DNA from: Haplomitrium mnioides
Taxonomy: Eukaryota > Marchantiophyta > Haplomitriopsida > Calobryales
Assembly (NCBI GenBank): GCA_049999725.1
Contig: JBNGIS010012711.1
Location: 1-34,244 of the forward strand
DNA length: 34,244 nt
Direction of reading: 5' to 3'
In this document: piece after piece, positions 11,001 to 20,301 of the stretch
Position numbering within the stretch: position 1 is the first letter of the stretch
Layout of the letters: the number at the start of each line of letters is the position of its first letter
Notes under the pieces: generated by a model
Told to the model about the DNA's origin: nothing
What the model saw: only the letters and a program-made list of their open reading frames with translations
Database searches by the model: none
Made by a program: the position numbers and the translations under genes

Positions 11001-11368
11001 TATACATGCACAAATTTGGCAACCTACTTGAGGTGAAAGCTAGAATGTTTATTTGTGTTGTTGCCTCACTCGATCCAAAAGGCATACCGTTTTGGATTGC
11101 CAAAGTCCTCAAATTTTTGTTATTTGATAAGTAAGAACCTCCCAACCCAAAATGAGTACTTGTTTATTGGTTTTCTTGTGAGGCTGAGGATGCATTTTTT
11201 GGACAATACTTTCCAAAAAAAATAGTAGCAACAAAAAGGAAACACAAATCTAAGTTACATATTGATGTACTTAATGTAACACAAATCACGATTTTGTCTT
11301 TTGATTTTCTTCTCACTCAAAAAAACCAATTGAATGAAACCACTCTAGATACCATTAAATCAAATTGA
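8065..11368 (+). pseudogene. Transposase-like gene with DUF7869-type domain, unit 1 copy
   Basis: This is a degenerate multi-exon gene also present at 18276-21276 and 33313 onward. Blocks in order: SSPNTQGSLHQF...DRINQQYIRILCLGQNP (8070-8265); HEQLRYHITVGILRK...VYRRAFKSI (8388-8648); HWRTHFPNV with a following cysteine pair (about 8800-8900). After a presumed intron come EMNQKKTTIIHWPSPPKNID and LYLQLDN (10115-10135), then VGFLVVGYTHDQINQMF near 10217. The last segment (about 10915-11368) contains PFWIAKVLKFL and ends at TGA 11366. The LYLQLDN...VGHTHEDID-Q pattern belongs to a large eukaryotic family of unknown function, which I recall as Pfam DUF7869 and which is probably transposase-derived. 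Its start is lost against the gypsy fragment. The biochemical role is inference. Confidence 0.68.
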
Positions 11369-12867
11369 GTATAAAAGACAAAAAGCAATCAATACTGATG
11401 TGTTTCTAAGAGATTCAATTAGTGTTACTAACACTGAGACAGACCGTTCATTTTATATTGTGTAATTTCAATTTATGTTGTAAATTAAGTTTATTATTTT
11501 ATAAAGTACCTAAGAATGTTATCAAGGAATTTCTTGAATTCATATGCCACCTTAAACTTTTTAGTACAAAGCATTCCAAGTTCATTTTAATTCTATATGA
11601 ATGAAACTCAAATATGTAATTATTATTTTCATTTGGTTTGTGAACACTATTTGATCCAAAATGTAATCATATTCTTTCCTTGTTTATTGTTTGATAAAAG
11701 AGGTAAATATTTCTGGTATCGTTGAAGCGTCTTCCTAAGTTAACTACTTAATCTTGTGCTTGTAAGAACTTTGATGTAAAACTTGAAGCTTTTAGCGTGC
11801 TTTGACTCAGGTGTGCAGGTTTGTACCCTTTCACTTTTAGATTCCAAATCAAAAAACATAATCTTAAACATGTCTAGAAATCGTTGCAAAAAACTGAACC
11901 TTAAGCACATTTGTACTCCGATGTTGAAGTCTGAACCCTATGCACATATTGACTTTGATGCGCAAGTTGAAACCTTCTGAGCGCAAAGACTCATCTCGAA
12001 ACTTAAAACCTAGGTTCAGCATAGTCTTTGTTGTTGAGTGTTCGGATGTTGAGCTTAGAAGTCTATGCACGTATAGACTTTGGTGTGGAGTGTTCAGATG
12101 TTGAGCTCAAATTCTTATGCATGTGTAGACTTTCATGTGGAGGTCCAAGCTTTTCACACGTACTAAATTTGATATGCAACCCTAAATCTTTTACAAATAA
12201 TGACCATTGTGTGCAACTTAGATCCTACACCGCTCAAAGACTCTTTTGTAGAACTTGAAACCTTTTGTTTGGTGTCTTAGAGATGTTGCTTTGTTGCACT
12301 CTAAAGTAAATCTCTTAAGCCACTATTTTTTTGATTCTTAACTATCACTCCTTTGCGTGTATGATTCTCCGAATTAAAAAAGATTTTCAATTACTAAAGC
12401 CCTCTAAAAATATGCATATTTAAACCTTTTCGTAGATGGATTTTCAACTGCAAAAGAAAGCTTCTTTCTTGCTCTAACTTGAAAATAGAGTTCCAAAATC
12501 TATGCAATGTTTCATTTTGTCAGTTTATGTGTCTAGGATTCCAAACTCATTCGCTTGACTTGTAGTATTCTTAGACATTTTTCTCATGTTCTCTATTTTC
12601 TTTTCCAAAAAGTAAGTTTTAAATAGCACTGTGTCTATGCATGCAAAACGTTTGTGCAACCAAACTTATTTCAAAATAGCTTACTTTGACGTATATTTCA
12701 ATTTTTGGTCTTCAAAATGTAATCAGTGATAAATGCAAGTTTCTTGTGAAAAAATACTTTATTTTCTATACTTTTCATCGATTTTGAGATTTCCAATATT
12801 TTCATAAAAACTAAGAATATTGTTTGATTTTGCATAATGAAATTGATTCTTGCTCTATCATGTTTGT
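11369..12867. other. Region beyond unit 1, no gene; degenerate repeats at about 11780-12260
   Basis: No supported coding sequence. From about 11780 to 12260 there are scattered relatives of the alternating-base motif seen in the arrays of this element, such as CTATGCACGTATAG (12063-12076) and ATGCATGTGTAGAC. A local ~52-bp period links GTGTTCGGATGTTGAGC (12038) and GTGTTCAGATGTTGAGC (12090). This is probably the terminal non-coding part of unit 1. Confidence 0.5.
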
Positions 12868-13267
12868 NNNNNNNNNNNNNNNNNNNNNNNNNNNNNNNNN
12901 NNNNNNNNNNNNNNNNNNNNNNNNNNNNNNNNNNNNNNNNNNNNNNNNNNNNNNNNNNNNNNNNNNNNNNNNNNNNNNNNNNNNNNNNNNNNNNNNNNNN
13001 NNNNNNNNNNNNNNNNNNNNNNNNNNNNNNNNNNNNNNNNNNNNNNNNNNNNNNNNNNNNNNNNNNNNNNNNNNNNNNNNNNNNNNNNNNNNNNNNNNNN
13101 NNNNNNNNNNNNNNNNNNNNNNNNNNNNNNNNNNNNNNNNNNNNNNNNNNNNNNNNNNNNNNNNNNNNNNNNNNNNNNNNNNNNNNNNNNNNNNNNNNNN
13201 NNNNNNNNNNNNNNNNNNNNNNNNNNNNNNNNNNNNNNNNNNNNNNNNNNNNNNNNNNNNNNNNNNN
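12868..13267. other. Assembly gap, 400 N
   Basis: Exactly 400 N lie between the right end of unit 1 and the left end of unit 2. Repeat-rich sequence of the same character flanks both sides, so the missing piece is likely more of the array. Frames across it carry no information. Confidence 0.95.
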
Positions 13268-13466
13268 TAAGCGTGCATGAGCTTTGAAACAAGTCTTAAA
13301 GCTTATGCATGTAGAGACTATTCAAGCAACTTTGCACCTGGAATGTTGAAGCTCAAACACGCATGAAATGTTCAGGCTGTCATGTGCAGGAACTTTGAAC
13401 TAGAACCCAAATGTGTAGGCGCAAGAGGATTGTTGAAGCGAAATTATGAAAAGACTGCTAAAACCC

Positions 13467-13666
13467 ATGCACGCTTGGACAACTGAAGTCGATGCAAGCT
13501 TGAACAACTAAAGCTCATGCTTGCTTAGACAACTAAAGCTCGCGCGAGCTTGAACAAGTAAAGCCTATGCGAGCATGAAAAGTTAAAGCCCACACGAGCT
13601 TGAACAGCTAAAGCCAATGCGCACATGGACAATTGAAGCCCAAGCAAGCACAGATTGATGAGTAAT
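13467..13666. repeat. 25-bp tandem repeat, about 8 copies
   Basis: Units such as ATGCAAGCTTGAACAACTAA plus AGCTC follow each other every 25 bp: ATGCACGCTTGGACAACTGA, ATGCTTGCTTAGACAACTAA, GCGCGAGCTTGAACAAGTAA and so on. Copies are diverged. The unit contains an ATGCNNGC core like the other arrays in this element but with a different linker. It lies just beyond the 3' end of the methylase-like gene. Confidence 0.88.
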
Positions 13667-14029
13667 TGGAGGCAGAGACCTTCCATGCAAGCATAGACCG
13701 TGTTGCTAATTTTAATGAAAACAAATATGTTTTGTTGAAAAATAGTTTTGGGAAAGAAATTAAGTCGTGAAGAAAATACTTAAATTGGATTTGGAATGCA
13801 ACAAGAAAAAAGAAGAATCAAATAATATTTTCTGAGAAGAATAATTTATTATATGCAAAAATAACATCAATATGATCCTGGAGCCCTCTTCTCTTCAAGA
13901 GGAATAGTCTCATCTAAATCTAATACCTAAAAATCTTGAGCATCTGCAGCTGCAAGAGAGTCTTATTGAGACTTTCTAGTCTTGAAAATTGCAATAGAAT
14001 CACCTGATGCACCTACAATACCAAAAAGA

Positions 14030-14925
14030 ACAAGCTTTTTGTGGTACGCATATACTATCTATGACTTGGTCACATCGGATGGCAAAGAAGCCATCATCAA
14101 AAATCTCTGAAGAATATAGATCGATTGGCGTCTATCATATTCAACTGCGATGCAATTTTGCATTGGCTTTAAAGCATAGACAAGGCTTGTACCGGACCTA
14201 GAGCAAAGATCTAAAATCCAATCTTGTTCTATTGTTAAATGGTCAATGTAGAAATTATATAAATGTTGAGGCTTTCTGGAAACATTCACAGAAGCATCAT
14301 CTTTTGGATGTTTAAGCTTGGCCAACACAACCGAGCAACTGAACACACTTTGCACGATGTGTCGAGGTCATCTGCTTGCATCATCCGATTACAAGTTGAA
14401 AAGCTTCATGCTCCACTTGCCTTTTTTTGTTCAGTAGCCCACAGTCTAGTACTAGTAAACGTGAGCAATTCTAAGACCACTCGAATGGTGAATATTACTA
14501 TTGTTCATATAGTAACAAAACCAAACACACGAGACAAACAAAAAAAAGTAAAGGAAAAATAAAATAGATAAACTTTCAAATGAAAAATAAAAGTACAATT
14601 TGCTAAATGTTATAGTTCATTTCACAGCAGGCCTTTAGAAAGCACCCTTGACAATGCCAAACTGCTGCGAAGAGTGGATAATTACAAAAGACCAAAACAC
14701 AGAAGAAGTAACTGCCACAAAAGACGAAATTATATCAAAAATATCATCTTTTGATAAGGGTTTTGAATCATTATGCTTGCATTCCTTAAGGTTATAACCA
14801 TAAGGAATATTAGCAATAGCTAAAGGGAAACATTTTGGTTTCACTAAACCCTTCAATTGTCGAGCATTAGACTTCCCGTGGACTTGATAATATGTCACGT
14901 TGAGTCTATCAATATAAGGCATTAA
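14030..14925 (-). pseudogene. Beta-class methyltransferase domain (unit 2)
   Basis: Frame 14635-14922 gives GLVKPKCFPLAIANIPYGYN and later FWSFVIIHSSQQFGIV, matching motif IV and the strand after it. Frame 14059-14355 gives SRKPQHLYNFYIDHL, DWILDLCSRSGTSLVYAL and NCIAVEYDRRQ, matching the KP..L entry, the SAM-binding D-x-x-x-G-x-G-T loop and motif II acidic strand. In this copy the first Gly of the loop is Arg and the catalytic Asp is Asn. In unit 3 these are Gly and Asp, so the ancestral enzyme probably had both. The second motif IV residue is Ile instead of Pro in both copies. A short intron separates the two frames. Confidence 0.75.
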
Positions 14926-15158
14926 GTACTCGTCTTGATCATCAGACCTTCCTTCATTTGGAAGGGCAACACTCTCATTTAATTATCTTGGCTTCTACTC
15001 TCTTGCTTTCTGGCAGTGGAGTAGAAAAGCAAAGGGTAGGAGACAAGAGTTGGGGGTTGATCTTCATCAATGAGGGCTTTTTCGACCCCCAATTTCTTTT
15101 GACCTTTAGCAGCGGCCGTCAATTTTTTGGCGAGCTGCCATTTGAAGCTTTTTTCTCC

Positions 15159-15633
15159 CTATAAAAAAATAGAGAAACAAGCTAGACTAAAAAAAACTTT
15201 GAGTAATTAACAAGGAGAGACTAAGTTGCCATACACCCATGGACTCGAGAGTTCTTGCACGCTTGGACTCAAGAGTCCACGTGTGCATGGACTCGAGAGT
15301 CCATGCGAACATAGACTCTCGAGAGTCTAAACAAACATGAACTCTTGAGTCCATGCGCGTCTGGACTCTTGAGAGTCCATGCGCGCATTGACTCCTGAGT
15401 CAGCGCAAGGTTGGACTCAAGAGTCCCTACATTTAAGAACTCTACAGAGTTCTTGCGCGATTGAAATCAAGAGTCCATGCATGCATGGACTCTTGAGTCG
15501 TTGCGCACTTGGACTCTCGAGAGTCCAAGCAAACATGAACTCTTGAGTTCATGTGAGCATGGACTCTCAAACCTCCAGAAGCAAAACAAATTTAAATTAA
15601 GAATCATAATTGAAAAAAAGAAAAAACACTTAC
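15159..15633 (-). other. Array-bearing intron of methylase-like gene (unit 2)
   Basis: The donor GTAAGTG follows a coding block ending FYSSLRNW. The acceptor TTTTTATAG precedes GGAGAAAAAAGC, which encodes EKSFKWQLAKKL. Unit 3 splices at the matching places (27798-28118), between FYSSFENL and DKTFKRQLTKKL. The paired coding edges make the intron convincing. Confidence 0.68.
15238..15573. repeat. Palindromic repeat array, about 14 units, in a methylase-gene intron (unit 2)
   Basis: Degenerate 24-26-bp units combine GGACTC...GAGTCC inverted arms with a core such as ATGCGCGCAT. The best copy is a perfect 30-bp palindrome at 15467-15496, centred on CATGCATGCATG. Others are GACTCTCGAGAGTC-type. 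The array lies within an inferred intron (15159-15633, donor GTAAG, acceptor TATAG). Confidence 0.9.
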
Positions 15634-15989
15634 CACCAATTTCTCAAACTTGAATAAAATGATAACATCTTGGACTCTTTGCTGTAGATGAGATACTCCA
15701 TCCTTGCTTCTTCCTAGGTTTTGCAATGCACTTCCGAGCAAAAAGACTTGACCATTACTACCAAAACCTTATGTCTCTCCAATTCACAAGATATCTCTTC
15801 AATCAATAGCTCTCCAACTTCAACACGTTTCAAAATAGAAATTTTGATTTCATTGGGAAGACCCTGAAGGAACCTCCAAGGTGTCCACTTCATGTCCTCC
15901 ATTCTCAAGGAACTTTTGGCATGCGGCTTTTGGCCCTTGACGGTGTTCTTTTCCCACATTGAAAAAATGCTTTGTTGTAAATCCTAGAG

Positions 15990-16450
15990 CTTACCACATC
16001 AAAATGCAAGTTGGAACCAATTGTCTTGAGAAGTGATTGTCTTCTCAAAAGTCGACTTTGGCTTAATCTCCATGGTCTCCAACACTAACTCTCTTTTTAA
16101 TTTTTAGGATGATACCATTCCACTCTCCATAATCCTCTTATGCCAATATTCGACCTTTTGAAGTGAGGTCATTTCCAAATTGTATCTCTGGTTGTAATTG
16201 TCATACATTGCGAAAATACAAGCCTATGTTGGAGTTAGGCCTACGTACATGCAACAGTTGCAGAGTGACAACATTGGATTCTTTGTTGCATATTTTGTGA
16301 TTAAAAGTTGCCTTGCGGCAACACTGTGATTGCCCCCGGCAATCTCACACCTATACTTTCAGTGTTCCTCAGATCAAACTCTAATTTATCCTTTAACCCG
16401 CATTTTTGGTCCACAACAGCAATAAAAAAAACTGTACACATATTTATTGA
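15990..16450 (-). pseudogene. ParB-like domain block of methylase-like gene (unit 2)
   Basis: Upstream in the same gene, MDNWRPFQIRRMNEDFVDLL precedes FIAVVDQKCG and LEFDL. After one frameshift the frame reads EIAGGNHSVAARQLL (GGNH at 16326-16337), then CCMYVGLTPT, a stop, ACIFAMYDNYNQ and QKVEYWHKRIMES. ParB/sulfiredoxin-fold proteins show G-x-H-R..A...L followed by Y.GL...EA..LA..-N, which this follows closely. ParB domains are commonly fused ahead of methylases in phages and mobile elements. Here GGNH replaces the usual G-x-H-R. The assignment is by eye, without a profile search. Confidence 0.62.
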
Positions 16451-17105
16451 TAAGCATTCTTTGCGCCAGAAGATCAACAAAGTCCTCATTCATCCTCCTA
16501 ATCTGGAATGGCCTCCAATTGTCCATTCTAGGTTTTGGAAGGCTTAAATTCTCGAGTCAAATTGTTATGGTTTCCTCTCGGACTTTGCACCGTTGGATTG
16601 CATACTCTCGAATTTTATTCTTATCTTCCTTAGACATTGCCTCAGGGTCCACCTGCTCAAGTTCTTGAAAGGTTCGCAACCTCTTGTGCAATTGCCTTTT
16701 TGCTCTTGATTTTGGAGCCAACACAAGCTCCGGCTCTACTTCCTCCTCTGAGTTGCTCAGGCTTGAAGAAGAAAGGGTCGCAGAGGAAGACCTCAATAGA
16801 GATTGGAAGGGTGCTAGCTCCTTCTCAATAATTGATGTCAGAACATGGTTCTTCTTTAGGACGACATGCTTCTTGTTTTTTGGAGGTTCAACTGACTCCA
16901 CCGCCTTTCTCTTTTTGGCAGTTGATGGTCATGCTATTGCTGTCACTGACATTGTCGCCACGTTTGGATGCACGACTTGTTGCACAACATGGACTCTCTG
17001 CCTCACTTTCAGCAGTTTGATGTTGATGGCCATCTTGATGAAATCTCTTTTGACACACTTTGCCTCTGGGTAGGCATCAACGAAGTCTACCAAATATTGA
17101 GTGAA

Positions 17106-17399
17106 CTGAAAAAAAAAAATGATCAAAAATGTTGAACAAAAAATCTCTATATGTTGATAAGAAGTTAAAATAAACTAAACCTATAGTCTAAGCTAAAAAA
17201 GACGAGGGAGTCCAGGCTTGTATGGACTTCAGAGTCAAGGCGAACATGGACTCCGGAGCGCCTGCACGCTTAGACTCCTTTGTCCATGCATGCATGGACT
17301 CTCGAGTCCATGTGCGCAAGGACTCTTGAGCCCATTCACGTCTGGAGTTCCGAGGCAGTGCAAAAAGAAAACAAATGAAAAATAGTTTGAAGATCTTAC
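17106..17399 (-). other. Intron 1 of methylase-like gene (unit 2)
   Basis: The donor is GTAAG. The acceptor is a T-rich tract ending TTTCAG, directly followed by TTCACTCA, which is identical at the unit 3 acceptor. Length is 294 bp against 236 bp in unit 3. The intron holds the palindromic array at 17215-17345. Confidence 0.72.
17215..17345. repeat. Palindromic repeat array in intron 1 (unit 2)
   Basis: About five to six units of 24-26 bp alternate GGACTC/GAGTCC arms with alternating purine-pyrimidine cores. GTCCATGCATGCATGGAC at 17282-17299 is a perfect 18-bp palindrome. The same motif family fills other introns of this element. Confidence 0.82.
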
Positions 17400-17759
17400 C
17401 TTGTTGTCGTCCTTAGCCATCTGCAGATGCTTGGTAAAGATGTCTCTCGGATTCATCTCCGTAAAGCAAAATCTTTTGCGTGAGGCCTTGTATAGTATAA
17501 TGCTATTCTTTGACTGCACCAACTCTCCAATGTGGGTTTGCTGCCCCTCTCTAATCATGGCTATTTGGAACAAAAGGCCCAGGTTATATTTCTCACCTTC
17601 ACCAACAAAAAGATAAAGGTGTTGATCAATGTCTTTCATGTTGCCATAGCTAAGTAGCCATTCTCAGTCTAATTTTTCTGGCTCTAAAACCTTCAGAACA
17701 TTTGAATGCCTAAAAGGCTTTAGGTTAGCTGGTTTGAGAGCATTGACCTAAGATGCCAT
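17400..17759 (-). other. Exon 1 of methylase-like gene (unit 2)
   Basis: This 360-nt exon has the same length in unit 3 (32508-32867). It reads LKPFRHSNVLKVLEPEKL, then DIDQHLYLFVGEGEKYNLG and KRFCFTEMNPRDIFTKHLQ, and ends at a GTAAG donor (17395-17399). I do not recognise the domain. Internal stops lie at codons 4 and about 35. The exact conservation of exon length and frame between copies supports it as genuine coding sequence. Confidence 0.7.
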
Positions 17760-17850
17760 TTTCTCGAAAGTGAAAAATTGTAGAATTTGAGGGCGAAAAT
17801 CTGACCAACAAAAGTTCACAAAAACCAAAAGGCTGAAAATAGCAAAATAA

Positions 17851-17898
<48 letters not shown>

Positions 17899-18275
17899 GA
17901 ACTAGCAATAATGGAAAGAAACTTTCCACTATCACTCTTTTTATACTTGAATTTCAAAAAATGAGTTTTCCCACTAAAAAATGATTCGCAGAGCTCTTGA
18001 TACGTAAGTTCGTGTGGTAAAAAGAAAGGTTAGTATATAAAGCATCACTTGTTTTCATCTTTCCCATTTCTTTTTTTTCATTTTCTTCACACGAAGTTTA
18101 CAATTTTGTCATTTTGCAAAAATTTCTTCAAAAACACTTATTTTATGTAGACCATTAGAAGTTGACAATATTTGTTCAAACATTAAATTCTTTGGAGGTA
18201 AATCGTAAGTTAGAGATTTGTTCAAAAATCAATTCTTTGGAGGTAAGTGATTGACCACCCAACGTGTCAAGTATG
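17760..18275. promoter_or_regulatory. Bidirectional promoter region between the two divergent genes (unit 2)
   Basis: The methylase-like gene leaves leftward and the transposase-like gene rightward. A TATA box for the left gene is the complement of CTTTTTATA (17937-17945). One for the right gene is TATATAAA (18034-18041). Both, with flanking AATGATTCGCRGAGCTCTTG (17979-17998), are conserved in unit 3. A 45-A run occupies 17852-17896. Confidence 0.6.
17852..17896. repeat. Poly(A) run, 45 bases
   Basis: Uninterrupted adenines in the leader of the minus-strand gene. The unit 3 counterpart has only mixed A-rich sequence, so this is a local expansion and not a retroposon tail. Confidence 0.95.
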
Positions 18276-18339
18276 ATGGCGAGTATATTGGAGAAAATTA
18301 TGGATTTTGTTGAATCTGATAGCTCAACCTAGGAAGATG

Positions 18340-18490
18340 GAGAAGGTGAACCCTATGCGTGCATAGAATCAGGGATTGAACCTTATCCGACATACGGTCC
18401 ATGAGTGAATCCAATGCACGCATAGGAACAAGAAGTATGCAAGTTGCGTGCAAAAGATCCAAGAGGGAACCAACTGCCGGTACTAGATCC
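18340..18490. repeat. Palindromic motifs in transposase-like gene (unit 2)
   Basis: CTATGCGTGCATAG and ATGCACGCATAGG are spaced within GAACC/GGATC-rich linkers, a looser version of the arrays in the partner gene. The corresponding stretch of unit 3 (33545-33630) has CATACGCGCATAAG and TTATGCATGTATAGG. Neither fits a conserved reading frame, so this is probably an intron. Confidence 0.6.
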
Positions 18491-20301
18491 AAGACTTAAC
18501 TTTCTGCAGGCCTTCGATCTTTGTTGCCGATGAAACAATCAAAGTTGAATCTTTTTTTTGACAACTCCAAGAGATTAAGAGAAAGATGTTCAAGTCATAA
18601 TTTGTAGACGGTTGTGTACCTTTCTTCGTCCTCATGTGACGAAGACCTTGAGATTCAAGATCAAAATGTGTTGATTTAAAACACAAAAATCATAGAATCA
18701 ATGGACATTTCAATTTTGGAGATGAATCATTGTCCCCGATAGCACCACTCAAACAATGAATGATTTCAATTCAAGTTGGACCTCGCAATGAGATTAGGAA
18801 ATCTAAACAAACCCAATTCTTTTGGAGGAATCTTCATACAACAGTTAAGGAAATGGTTCTAGCAAATAGTCTCAATCAATCAATATTTCATTGGAGTTAT
18901 CGCCAAGAGCACCAATAAACATTTCCCAATGTTCAAGATATTTTTGAAGATTATGTTTTGGCATGGTGCAGTTCTCCCGATCCTCAAAGAGTACTTCATC
19001 CTTCAAAAATGTATTGCAAAGGAACAAAGAGAGTTATAACAATGATCAAGATCTTCAAGACGACAAATTATCTCTGATAGCTAGATTTGCCTACGGACCG
19101 AATTGACCATCACAACATAAGAATTCTTTATCTGGGCCAAAACCCAAACAGGTAAACACCCTACGTGAAAATTCTTTACGAAAAGTCCATCATGACGAGA
19201 ACTTTGTGAGAAAAAGCTCAATCCAATATCAATCTCTAAATTGAAGAGAATTTCATATTGTCAAAATAATTGCTTGTCGTTGTGCAAGATATATTTTTTG
19301 AAAACTATGAGAGAAACGTATTTTTGACAAAGCATGAAGAATAAAGATATAATATTGAAGTAAGGAATACCAAGAAAAAACTTGGATGTTGACTACCGCT
19401 TTACTCTTCTTGGCGACATCATTATCTATAGAAGAGCCTTCAAATTAATATCATCAGTAGAGAATGATATAATCCAAAGTATTCAAAATCTCAAAAATGT
19501 AGATCTTAGAGGCATTTTTAAAAAAAGAGAATTGTTTGCTAAAGAAGTACTCGCACGTGAGTGGATGGATAGTTTTTTCCAAATAAATTGCAAGAGACTG
19601 CCCACTCATAAATTTTATAATTTTCCCGACAATTTTACAAAATTGGAAGTTTATGATTAGTGCACAACTTATTTGAAAGAGAAAGATCCCAATTGCATTC
19701 TTTGTTTTTTGGGTTTTACAAAACATTGGAGAACTCATTTTCCAAATGTTAAAATTCCAAAATGCAATAGATTTGTTGTTTGTGAAACATGCGAAGAAAT
19801 AAAATCATTGTAAGAAAAGTCCATCTTAGAGTGTAACAAAGGTAACAAATTTCTTCTCTTTCAAAACCTTTGGTTAATCCATGCTCTTTTTTTGAGACTC
19901 AAAGCTTTGTTTTAGACATGTTGTGTTTTCTCAACTTAGTGCCAAAAGATATTTGTTTTGTTAAGTTGTTCAACAAACAAGATTTGAGTCAAATAAACCT
20001 TAGGAATTAGAGTTGTAAGAATAGATTTTATAGAGTTTGTTGTTTCTAGTTTGAATCCAAATCTTATGTATGGTTGAATAAAGTGAGAAAATGGATCTGA
20101 TTTTTGGTGGTGACCTTAGCTTGACAGCAAGTTTTGCTTTTGTTGCTTTGAATCAAGAGCCCTTTGCTAGATAAACAATAACAAGAATGATTTTTGTTGT
20201 TTGCGAATCCTATGCACGTATTTTGTTATTGTTTCTTTCAAAACTAGTCACAACAACAATCAAAGCAAGCCGAGATATTGATGTTGTTGGTTTTGGTCCT
20301 A

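Larger units (their letters stand above)
13867..17759 (-). pseudogene. ParB-like plus beta-class DNA methyltransferase gene, unit 2 copy
   Basis: Start ATG is at 17757-17759 and the terminal stop at 13867-13869, after the tail DETIPLEE that is shared with the unit 3 copy. Order of parts: a 120-codon first exon (17400-17759); exon 2 (about 16440-17105) with a Ser/Glu-rich linker; a ParB-like block with GGNH at 16326-16337; a helical part ending at splice site 15634; then a methylase half with NIPYGYN (N-I-P-Y at 14800-14811), KP at 14269-14274 and DLCSRSGT at 14188-14211. The order catalytic motif IV, then KP..L, then SAM-binding motif I is that of beta-class N6-adenine/N4-cytosine methylases. 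Several stops (the fourth codon for one) show that this copy is dead. Introns in a methylase gene argue against bacterial contamination. Function and substrate base are inferred. Confidence 0.72.

Noticed and set aside
11783-12258. Overlapping short open frames on both strands
   Set aside because: They follow the degenerate repeat motifs, have no recognisable domain and no counterpart in other units.
12811-13292. Five overlapping open frames across the large gap
   Set aside because: Nearly all residues are N-derived; only an assembly gap.
13467-13666. CRISPR-like array of palindromic repeats
   Set aside because: Contiguous 25-bp units without unique spacers and no cas genes; ordinary eukaryotic tandem repeat.
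16684-17073. Plus-strand open frame of 129 codons
   Set aside because: Antisense shadow of exon 2 of the methylase-like gene, whose minus-strand frame aligns with unit 3.
13867-17759. Bacterial contamination explaining the methyltransferase
   Set aside because: The gene has introns with plant-like GT...AG borders, AT-rich surroundings, a second copy in unit 3 and gypsy elements directly adjoining.
17852-17896. Retroposon poly(A) tail
   Set aside because: It lies in the promoter region of a gene pair whose flanks are collinear with unit 3; no inserted sequence precedes it.
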